Of a DNA stretch of 64,000 nucleotides, positions 39,765-47,199 are shown in pieces. The stretch comes from Mycobacterium sp. ACS4054. Its GTDB lineage: Bacteria > Actinomycetota > Actinomycetes > Mycobacteriales > Mycobacteriaceae. The stretch spans positions 46,738-110,737 of the forward strand of contig NZ_LZHV01000073.1 of NCBI RefSeq assembly GCF_001667275.1, written 5' to 3'. Below the pieces are notes generated by a model that was given only the letters and a program-made list of their open reading frames with translations, was not told the origin of the DNA and searched no databases. Made by a program: the position numbers and the translations under genes. The stretch's first letter is position 1. Each line of letters opens with the position of its first letter.

Positions 39765-40853
39765 ATGGACACGGTGCCCGCCGCGTGCTGTTCCCCGACC
39801 GGCCAATTCGGCGTGTACGACTATGTCGACGGCATGGAGCGCCTGCTGCAGGCGGTCCAGGAATTGTCGCTGGCGCGCAGCCTTCCGGAGATCCAGCGCA
39901 TCGTGCGGACCTCGGCGCGCGAGCTCACCGGCTGCGACGGGGCCACGTTCGTGCTGCGCGACAACGACACCTGCTACTACGCCGACGAGGACGCCATCGC
40001 CCCGCTGTGGAAGGGCAGCCGCTTCCCGATCGAGATCTGCATCAGCGGTTGGGCGATGCGGCATCGGGAAGCGGCGATCATCCCGGACATCTTCCGGGAT
40101 TCGCGCATCCCGCAGGGCATCTACCGCGCGACGTTCGTCAAGAGCCTGGTGATGGTCCCGATCCGCAAGCTCGACCCGATCGGGGCCATCGGCAACTACT
40201 GGGCGCACCGGCATCCGCCGTCCGAGCAGGAGGTTCGCCTGCTGCAGGCCCTCGCGGATTCGACGTCGATCGCCATGGAGAACGTCGCGGTCTATTCCGA
40301 ACTCGAGGAGCGGGTGCGCGACCGCACCGCGGAGCTTCAGAGAGCCAACGAGGAGATCAGCCGGCTGTCCGTCACCGACGAACTGACCGGGCTCAACAAC
40401 CGTCGCGGCTTCTACCTGCTGGGTGAGCAGAAGCTGCGCGGCGCCCACCACCTCGGCCACAACTGCGTGCTCGCGTTCCTCGACGTCGACGGGCTCAAGC
40501 GGGTCAACGACGAACAGGGGCACGACGTCGGCGACGCCCTGATCAAGGATGTCGCCCGGGTGCTGCTCGCCGTGCACCGCGAGTCCGACATCGTCGCGCG
40601 CCTGGGCGGCGACGAATTCTGCGTCATGGTCACCGAGAATGACGGCGGCACGGAAGCGGTCAAGGAGCGCCTCACCCGGGCCTTCCGCTCGTTCAACGCG
40701 AAAAGCGAACGGCCCTACCGGCTTTCGGCCAGCATAGGCCTGGTGCAGGCGCCCGTGGCCGAACACGCGAGCTTGGATGAGTTGCTGGCCCAGGCCGACG
40801 AACTGATGTACGCCGAGAAGAGGGCGAGCCCGCACTCACGGCGCGCGGGATAA
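39765..40853 (+). CDS. GAF-GGDEF diguanylate cyclase
   Basis: A 362-residue protein with a GAF sensor (residues ~25-165) and a C-terminal GGDEF domain (~205-362), joined by a coiled-coil-like linker (ELEERVRDRTAELQRANEEI). The active site is canonical GGDEF at 281-285. An RxxD inhibitory I-site (R272-D275) lies five residues before it, so product feedback is expected. It should convert two GTP to c-di-GMP. No EAL domain is present. The start ATG 39765 follows GGAGGT by 4 nt. M. tuberculosis has mainly one GGDEF-EAL protein elsewhere, so this looks like an additional c-di-GMP source in this organism. It is divergent from fadD4. Confidence 0.88.
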   Translation: MDTVPAACCSPTGQFGVYDYVDGMERLLQAVQELSLARSLPEIQRIVRTSARELTGCDGATFVLRDNDTCYYADEDAIAPLWKGSRFPIEICISGWAMRHREAAIIPDIFRDSRIPQGIYRATFVKSLVMVPIRKLDPIGAIGNYWAHRHPPSEQEVRLLQALADSTSIAMENVAVYSELEERVRDRTAELQRANEEISRLSVTDELTGLNNRRGFYLLGEQKLRGAHHLGHNCVLAFLDVDGLKRVNDEQGHDVGDALIKDVARVLLAVHRESDIVARLGGDEFCVMVTENDGGTEAVKERLTRAFRSFNAKSERPYRLSASIGLVQAPVAEHASLDELLAQADELMYAEKRASPHSRRAG

Positions 40854-40866
40854 GCTCTAGCGCAAG

Positions 40867-42696
40867 CTAATCGGCGTCGGCGAGCCGCTGCTTGAGCGCC
40901 TCGAACTCGTCCTTGACGCCGGTCGGCAGCTTCTCGCCGACGAACTCGAACCACTCCTCGATCAGGGGCAGCTCTTCGCGCCACTCGGCGGCGTTGACCG
41001 CCAGCGCCTTCGCGACGTCCTCGGCGGCCACGTCGAGGCCGTCCAGGTCGAGGTCCTCGGCGGTCGGCACGATGCCGATCGGGGTGTCCTGGCCGCCGGC
41101 CTTGTGCTCGATGCGGTCGACGATCCACTTCAGCACCCGGCTGTTCTCGCCGAAGCCCGGCCACAGGAACTCGCCCTTCTCGCCGCGGCGGAACCAGTTG
41201 ACGAAGAACACCTTCGGCATCTTCGACTCGTCGGAGTTCTTGCCGAGGTCGAGCCAGTGCTGGAAGTAGTCACCCACGTGGTAGCCCAGGAACGGCAGCA
41301 TGGCCATCGGGTCGCGGCGCACCGTGCCGACCTTGCCCTCGGCGGCGGCGGTCTGCTCGCTGCCCATGGTGGCGCCCATGAACACGCCGTGCTGCCAGTC
41401 GCGAGCCTGCGTCACCAGCGGCACCGTGGTCTTGCGCCGGGCGCCGAACAGGATCCCCGAGATCGGCACGCCCTGCGGGTCGTCCCACTCCGGGGCCAGG
41501 ATGGGGCACTGCGACATCGGGGTGCAGTACCGCGAATTCGGGTGCGCGGCTTTGGTTTCCGTCTCGCGGATGTACCAGTCCTGACCCTTCCAGTCGATCA
41601 GGTGATCCGGCTCGCCCTCCAGGCCTTCCCACCACACCTCGTCGTCATCGGTCAGCGCGACGTTGGTGAAGACGGTGTTGCCCGCGGCGATGGTGCGCAT
41701 CGCGTTGGGGTTGGACTTCCAGTTGGTGCCCGGCGCCACCCCGAAGAAGCCGAACTCCGGGTTGACCGCGTACAGCCGGCCGTCCTTGCCGAACCGCATC
41801 CAGGCGATGTCGTCGCCCAGGGTCTCCGCGCGCCAACCGGGGATGGTCGGCTGCAGCATCGCGAGGTTGGTCTTGCCGCACGCCGACGGGAACGCGGCGG
41901 CGAAGTAGTACGCCTTGTTCTCCGGGGAGATCAGCTTGAGGATCAGCATGTGCTCGGCCAGCCAGCCCTCGTCGTGGGCCATCGCCGACGCGATGCGCAG
42001 CGAGTAGCACTTCTTGCCCAGCAGCGCGTTACCGCCGTAGCCCGAGCCGTAGCTCCAGATCTCGCGGGTCTCCGGGAAGTGCGTGATGTATTTGGTGTCG
42101 TTGCACGGCCACGCCACGTCCTTCTGGCCCGGCTCCAGCGGGGCACCCACCGAGTGCAGCGCCTTGACGAAGAACCCGTCGTCGCCCATCTTCTCCAGCG
42201 CGGCCTTGCCCATCCGGGTCATCGTGCGCATCGACACCACGACGTACTCGGAATCGGTGATCTCCACACCCAGCTTGGGGTCGTCGGCGCCGAGCGGGCC
42301 CATGCAGAACGGCACCACGTACATGGTGCGGCCCCGCATGCAGCCGCGGTACAGGTCGGTCATCTTCGACCGCATCTCGGCCGGGTCCATCCAGTTGTTG
42401 GTGGGGCCGGCGTCGACCTCGCGCTCGGAGCAGATGAAGGTCCGCGACTCCACCCGCGCCACGTCGGACGGGTCGGACAGCGCCAGGTAGGAGTTGGGGT
42501 GCTTCTTCTCGTTCAGCTTGGTGAAGGTGCCCGCCTCGACCAGCTGACCGGCCAGCCGGTCGAACTCTTCGGCCGAGCCGTCGGTGAACACCACGCGCTC
42601 CGGCTGGGTGAGCTCGGCGACCTCCTGTACCCACGACAGCAGCCCCTGATGTTTCGTGGGCGCGTTGTCCAAACCGGGAATGGTCGCTGAGGTCAT
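40867..42696 (-). CDS. pckA: Phosphoenolpyruvate carboxykinase (GTP)
   Basis: A 609-residue GTP-dependent PEP carboxykinase, converting oxaloacetate to PEP for gluconeogenesis. The P-loop FPSACGKTNLAM includes the reactive C273. The substrate-binding region (GSGYGGNALLGKKC) and the C-terminal lobe are present. The start ATG 42696 has AGGAGA upstream; a longer frame to 42777 is not needed. It corresponds to Rv0211. The gene supports growth on fatty acids, in keeping with the surrounding lipid-degradation genes. It is convergent with the cyclase gene, 13 bp apart. Confidence 0.93.
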   Translation of the reverse strand: MTSATIPGLDNAPTKHQGLLSWVQEVAELTQPERVVFTDGSAEEFDRLAGQLVEAGTFTKLNEKKHPNSYLALSDPSDVARVESRTFICSEREVDAGPTNNWMDPAEMRSKMTDLYRGCMRGRTMYVVPFCMGPLGADDPKLGVEITDSEYVVVSMRTMTRMGKAALEKMGDDGFFVKALHSVGAPLEPGQKDVAWPCNDTKYITHFPETREIWSYGSGYGGNALLGKKCYSLRIASAMAHDEGWLAEHMLILKLISPENKAYYFAAAFPSACGKTNLAMLQPTIPGWRAETLGDDIAWMRFGKDGRLYAVNPEFGFFGVAPGTNWKSNPNAMRTIAAGNTVFTNVALTDDDEVWWEGLEGEPDHLIDWKGQDWYIRETETKAAHPNSRYCTPMSQCPILAPEWDDPQGVPISGILFGARRKTTVPLVTQARDWQHGVFMGATMGSEQTAAAEGKVGTVRRDPMAMLPFLGYHVGDYFQHWLDLGKNSDESKMPKVFFVNWFRRGEKGEFLWPGFGENSRVLKWIVDRIEHKAGGQDTPIGIVPTAEDLDLDGLDVAAEDVAKALAVNAAEWREELPLIEEWFEFVGEKLPTGVKDEFEALKQRLADAD

Positions 42697-42843
42697 CGAA
42701 GTCTCCTGAATTCTTCTGCGTCTCGGGCTTCTCGTTACAGCCATCGCGTATGCGGTCGCCCACACAACGGTGGACATGGTGGCGTTAACTACAGGTTATC
42801 GTGAGCAACTTGTCGGGGAAGTCTCGGGCAGGTATAAGCCTTC

Positions 42844-44421
42844 TCACAACAACGATTCAGAAGATCCCTCGGAATCGCCATCCCCGCTGAAAGAAGCCGG
42901 TTTTTCGGTCGCCTCGCTCGACGCGTCCTTTTTCACGTCCGAAGCGGGCACATCAGCCGCAGGTATACCCGATTCGCCGAGTTCCGCACGCACCGCGTCC
43001 AGGGCGGCCCGCACCGTGGGCATCTCCCGGTCCCGCGCCGCGGCGGCGCGGGAGGCGGCCATGGCGTGCGCGCGCAGCTCCCGGTCGATGGCGCTGACCT
43101 GGTCGCTCACCTCCGCGTTCTCCACCTCGTCCTGTGCCAGCACCGCCTTGCTCAGCACCGACTCGGCCACCAGCACCCGGGTGGCCACCAGCTCCTCGGC
43201 CACCGACCGCAGCGTGGAGGTCACGTCACCCGCCCAGCGGTCCAGCACCGCCCGGTCGTGCAGCAGGCTGCGGAGGTTGACCACCAGCAGGGTGACCGCC
43301 AGCCCGATCGCCACGCAGGCCACGGCCGCGGCGACGGACAGGGCGGGATTGAGGCGGGCGGCCAGTCCGCTCAGCAGCCGGCTCAGGGTCAGCGCGACGC
43401 CCAGGCCGAACCCGGCGCCCAGCAGCAGCATCAGCCAGGTCTCGTGCCGCCGCGATTTCAGCGGGGGCGGCGGGACGTCGACCGTCGGGAGCTTCTCGAG
43501 CGGCGGCAGCGTCGTCGCGACCCCCACCACCTGCGCCACGTCGGCGAGGTGGGTGGCGGTGCCGTCGTTGACTTCGGCGACCACCTCGTCCAGCCGCCCG
43601 CGCGCGTGCGCCTCGAAGTTCGCCATGGCGCGCCGGGACAGCCCGGCCGCGTCTTCCTGCAGTTCGCTGCGCACCGACGAGCTGCGGTTGCGCGCGAAGT
43701 GGGACAGCTGAACGCGGGCCTGCTGGATCTGGCCGCGCAGCGTGATGGTGCGCTCGGTCTTGGCCTCGCGCCGCTGCCGCAGGGCCGTGCTGCGCTCGGC
43801 GCGCAACGCGTCGACCCGCGCCCGCCGCCCGGCGCCGTCGGCATCGCGGTCGAACCGCTGCGCGACCGTGTTGAGCCGGAACTCCCAGGCGCGCAACCTG
43901 TTTCGGCGGGCGAGCTCGGGGTCGGCCAGCCGCGCCGAGAGCGCCGCCACCAGGTCGTCGACGTTCGGCTCGCCCAGGTCGGGCAGTGCGGCCGCGCCCA
44001 CCCATGCCACCTCGCCGTAGCGCGGCGCGTGCGCGGCCAGCGTCTCCCGGTTCGCGGCGACGACGTCGCGCCACCCCCGGTGCACGTCGATCTTGGACAC
44101 CACGCCGACCACGGCATCGGTCTGCGCGACGGCGGCGTCCAGCAGCGCGCAGTCCGACGCCGTCAGATGGGCCGCCGCGGACACCACGAACACCACCGCC
44201 ATCGGTACGTCACCGGGCCCCAGTTCCGAAGACTCGACGAACTTGTGCTCCGGCAGCCGTTCGGCCAGCGCCGCGGCCACCGCGCTGACCCCGGCCATCC
44301 ACGGCCCGGTCACCAGCACCACGTCGCGGCGGTGGATGGCCGGGGCGTCCAGCTCCGGTCCGATGCCCGCCACCAGCGCGTCGACCTGGGCCACCGGATC
44401 GTCGTGTGTCTCGCCGCTCAC
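42844..44421 (-). CDS. Dynamin-like GTPase, second of a pair (Rv0210-like)
   Basis: A 525-residue protein with an N-terminal GTPase-type domain, a long helical region and two membrane helices (LMLLLGAGFGLGVALTL and SVAAAVACVAIGLAVTLLVV), ending in an acidic Ser/Asp/Glu-rich tail. The Walker A position reads GPWMAGVS: the Lys of GxxxxGK is replaced by Val. The base-specificity motif reads VVSKID. It overlaps the upstream partner by 4 bp (44418-44421). Such pairs resemble the mycobacterial dynamin-like IniA/IniC system that remodels membranes. The degenerate P-loop makes GTP hydrolysis doubtful. Confidence 0.7.
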   Translation of the reverse strand: MSGETHDDPVAQVDALVAGIGPELDAPAIHRRDVVLVTGPWMAGVSAVAAALAERLPEHKFVESSELGPGDVPMAVVFVVSAAAHLTASDCALLDAAVAQTDAVVGVVSKIDVHRGWRDVVAANRETLAAHAPRYGEVAWVGAAALPDLGEPNVDDLVAALSARLADPELARRNRLRAWEFRLNTVAQRFDRDADGAGRRARVDALRAERSTALRQRREAKTERTITLRGQIQQARVQLSHFARNRSSSVRSELQEDAAGLSRRAMANFEAHARGRLDEVVAEVNDGTATHLADVAQVVGVATTLPPLEKLPTVDVPPPPLKSRRHETWLMLLLGAGFGLGVALTLSRLLSGLAARLNPALSVAAAVACVAIGLAVTLLVVNLRSLLHDRAVLDRWAGDVTSTLRSVAEELVATRVLVAESVLSKAVLAQDEVENAEVSDQVSAIDRELRAHAMAASRAAAARDREMPTVRAALDAVRAELGESGIPAADVPASDVKKDASSEATEKPASFSGDGDSEGSSESLL

Positions 44422-45485
44422 CGCCAGTCCCCCCGGGCCAGCGAACCGCAGGTCTGCGACCACAGCCGCATCGATCCCCTGGCGATGTCCGCCCCGCAGG
44501 CGCGGTGCAGGTCGCTCTCCGCCGCTCGGCTGTACCGCTGCCAGCGCACCGCGCGCGGTAGGTGCGCGGACGGGTCGCCGTCCCAATCCGCCGGTCCCGC
44601 GTTGTCCTGGTCCAGCCCGGCCGCAGCGGCCAGGTCGACGGCGGCCGCCATGCGGGCCAGCACCGTCTCGTCGCGGGACAGGAACCCGCTGATGGTTTCG
44701 TCGCCCACCGCGAGCGCCTCCAGGTCGGCGACGGCCTCGAGCACCCGCTGGTAGCGCGTCTCGGCGCCGGCGATCGAGAGGCGGGACAGCACAGCGTCGA
44801 CCCCGCTCGTCCGGCGCAGCAGCGCCCGCACCTGCGCGGGCGTCCGGCCCTGCCGGACCGCGGCGACGCCGAGCGCGATGCCGAACAGATCCAGGGTGGC
44901 CAGCAGGCGCAGCCGCATCTCGGCCGGCACGGGGTTGTCCGCGGACAGGAAGCCGGCGAACGAGCCGTCGAGGGCGGCGGCCGCACCGGGATGCGCGGCC
45001 AGCGTCCGCAGCGCCGCCCATAGCGGGGCGTCCAGGCCGTCGAGCGCGGCGACGGCGAGCAGCGCGGCCAGCGGAACCATGGGCGCGCCGGCGACCTCGG
45101 CGAGCTCGGCGCAACGGGTGCGCGCCGTGGCGATGGGCCCGTCGCCGCGGGCGAGCGGCCCGGCCAGGTCCGCCTTGTTCAGCACCGCGAGCACCGGGCG
45201 TTGCGCGGCGGCGATCGCGTCGATGTCCTCGGGCTTGACCACCTCGGTGGTCACGTACACGACGAGGTCGGCGTCATCGGCGGTGGTCACCGAGATCCCC
45301 GCGGCCGTTCCGCCGCGGTCCAGCGCCCGGGCCACCGTGGCGCAACCCACGCCGCGGCGTCCCCGGACGCGCACGCGCAACGGCGCGGCGGTCCGCTCGG
45401 CGATGGCTGTTACCCGTGGGTCGACGTGACCGGCGGCGAATCGCGCCAGCTCGTCGACGAAATCCCGGTGTCCTTGTCCCCTCAT
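44418..45485 (-). CDS. Dynamin-like GTPase partner, first of a pair (Rv0209-like)
   Basis: A 355-residue protein with a GTPase-type core. The P-loop reads GRRGVGCAT, with Cys at the Lys position. The Asp of the G3 zone is in DDADLVVYV and a normal NKAD motif (LNKADL) follows. The C-terminal half is helical. The start ATG 45485 has GAGAGG upstream; the longer frame to 45611 is not supported. It is translationally coupled to the second gene. The pair corresponds to Rv0209/Rv0210 of M. tuberculosis. Biological role unknown. Confidence 0.65.
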   Translation of the reverse strand: MRGQGHRDFVDELARFAAGHVDPRVTAIAERTAAPLRVRVRGRRGVGCATVARALDRGGTAAGISVTTADDADLVVYVTTEVVKPEDIDAIAAAQRPVLAVLNKADLAGPLARGDGPIATARTRCAELAEVAGAPMVPLAALLAVAALDGLDAPLWAALRTLAAHPGAAAALDGSFAGFLSADNPVPAEMRLRLLATLDLFGIALGVAAVRQGRTPAQVRALLRRTSGVDAVLSRLSIAGAETRYQRVLEAVADLEALAVGDETISGFLSRDETVLARMAAAVDLAAAAGLDQDNAGPADWDGDPSAHLPRAVRWQRYSRAAESDLHRACGADIARGSMRLWSQTCGSLARGDWR

Positions 45486-45656
45486 GGTCCTCTCATGTCC
45501 TGCGTGCGGTGCGACGGTTCCGACCCGGGGGCCGATCGGAGTTCCACCGAATCGTGGCACTTGCGTCACTTTGATGCGAGCCACCGTCTGACTGTTACCA
45601 GCTGAAGGCAACTGTTGGGTATCAATCTGGACCAGGGGCGGCTACATCACTCGGTT

Positions 45657-46436
45657 ATGGGTCACGATGGACAAATGCATGCGCAACCCGGGGTGGGAAT
45701 GTGTCGGGTCGCGCCGGAGGAGCAATCGGACGACCGCCGCGACCAGCGCTATCTTCCGGCATCGACGTTTCGCTCCCGACGGTCGGCCCTGTCCGACGCC
45801 CAGCGGCAGACCTGGGAACGACGGTGGCCGGAGCTCGGGCTGTCCCTGGGGGGCGGCGAAAGCGATGACCCGTCGCCGCTGGACACCCGCGCGTGGTTCG
45901 GCCGGCAGGCGCCGCTGGTGCTCGAGATCGGTTGCGGCAGCGGCACTTCGACGTTGGCGATGGCAAAGGACGAGCCCGCTATAGATGTGATCGCGGTGGA
46001 GATCTACAAGCGGGGGCTGGCGCAACTGCTCTGCGCGATCGACCGCGAGGGGGTTGGCAACATCCGGTTGATCCGCGGCAACGCGGTCGACGTGCTGCAG
46101 CGGCTGATCCCGTCCCGCTCCCTGACCGGGGTGCGCGTCTTCTTCCCCGACCCCTGGCCGAAGGCCCGGCACCACAAGCGCCGGTTTCTGCAGCCCGGCA
46201 CGATTGGCCTGATCGCCGACCGGTTACTCCCTGGTGGTGTCCTCCATGCCGCGACGGACCATGCCGGCTACGCCGAACACATCGGCGCCCTCGGCGATGC
46301 CGAGCCGCGGCTGTCGCGCGTCGACGACGCCGGCGGGTTGCCGATCTCGGTGGTGCGGCCGACCACCAAATACGAGACGAAAGCCCACGATGCGGGCAGC
46401 GCCGTCACCGAATTCATCTGGCTACGACATGAGTAG
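45657..46436 (+). CDS. trmB: tRNA (guanine-N7-)-methyltransferase TrmB
   Basis: A 259-residue Rossmann methyltransferase that makes m7G46 in tRNA. Motif I is LEIGCGSGTSTLAMA; FPDPWPKARHHKRRF is the family signature, and TDHAGYAEH and TKYETKAH follow in order. ATG 45657 (MGHDGQMHAQP) is chosen over the upstream TTG 45615 because it matches the remembered start of Rv0208c. It begins an operon with the NYN gene (3 bp apart) and then mmpL3. It is divergent from the dynamin-like pair. Confidence 0.92.
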   Translation: MGHDGQMHAQPGVGMCRVAPEEQSDDRRDQRYLPASTFRSRRSALSDAQRQTWERRWPELGLSLGGGESDDPSPLDTRAWFGRQAPLVLEIGCGSGTSTLAMAKDEPAIDVIAVEIYKRGLAQLLCAIDREGVGNIRLIRGNAVDVLQRLIPSRSLTGVRVFFPDPWPKARHHKRRFLQPGTIGLIADRLLPGGVLHAATDHAGYAEHIGALGDAEPRLSRVDDAGGLPISVVRPTTKYETKAHDAGSAVTEFIWLRHE

Positions 46437-46439
46437 GCG

Positions 46440-47150
46440 ATGACCATGAGCCTGGCGGAAGAAAAGACCGTGGCAGAACAGCCGGTGGCGGTGTTGTCCG
46501 ACGACGCGCTGGGCGGCTTCTCCCCGCCGGGCGGCCGGGTGTTGCTGGTGTGGGACGCGCCCAACCTCGACATGGGGCTCGGCTCGATCCTGGGTCGGCG
46601 CCCCACCGCGCTGGAGCGCCCGCGGTTCGACGCCCTGGGGCGCTGGCTGCTGGCGCGCACGGCCGAGGTCAGCGCCGGCCGGCCGGGCGTCGTGGTCGAA
46701 CCCGAGGCCACCGTGTTCACCAACATCGCGCCGGGCAGCGCCGACGTCGTCCGCCCGTGGGTGGACGCCCTGCGCAACGTGGGGTTCGCGGTATTCGCCA
46801 AGCCGAAGATCGACGAGGACAGCGACGTCGACCGCGACATGCTCGCCCACATCGAACTGCGGCGCAGCCAGGGGCTGGCGGCGCTGGTGGTGGCCTCGGC
46901 CGACGGACAGGCGTTTCGTCAACCGCTGGAGGAAATCGCCCGCACCGGAGTCACCGTCCAGGTCATCGGATTTCGCGAACATGCGAGTTGGGCGCTAGCG
47001 TCGGATACCTTGGACTTTGTCGACCTGGAAGACATCAGCGGTGTGTTCCGGGAGCCGTTGCCGCGAATCGGCCTGGATTCGCTGCCTGACCAGGGAGCAT
47101 GGCTGCAGCCGTTCCGGCCGCTGTCCGCTCTGTTGACCGCGCGTGTGTGA
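46440..47150 (+). CDS. NYN-domain protein (Rv0207c-like)
   Basis: A 236-residue protein with a NYN/PIN-like nuclease fold. The acidic site appears in VWDAPNLDMGL, in DEDSDVDRDMLAH and in ASADGQAFR. NYN proteins are predicted metal-dependent RNases, possibly acting on tRNA or rRNA, which fits the coupling to trmB. The start ATG 46440 lies 3 bp after trmB and 49 bp before mmpL3, as in M. tuberculosis. No ribonuclease activity is proven. Confidence 0.85.
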   Translation: MTMSLAEEKTVAEQPVAVLSDDALGGFSPPGGRVLLVWDAPNLDMGLGSILGRRPTALERPRFDALGRWLLARTAEVSAGRPGVVVEPEATVFTNIAPGSADVVRPWVDALRNVGFAVFAKPKIDEDSDVDRDMLAHIELRRSQGLAALVVASADGQAFRQPLEEIARTGVTVQVIGFREHASWALASDTLDFVDLEDISGVFREPLPRIGLDSLPDQGAWLQPFRPLSALLTARV

Positions 47151-47199
47151 CACTGGAAAACCGATGCGCGGGTCGTTAACGATCCAGTAAGGAGCTTGC

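Noticed and set aside
43066..44754. Plus-strand open frame of 562 codons across the dynamin-like pair
   Set aside because: It is rich in Arg, His and Gln and lacks motifs, as expected for the antisense of GC-rich genes.
42844..45114. Single minus-strand open frame of 756 codons
   Set aside because: The upstream part is the wrong frame of the first dynamin-like gene. The real second gene starts at GTG 44421 with a 4-bp overlap.
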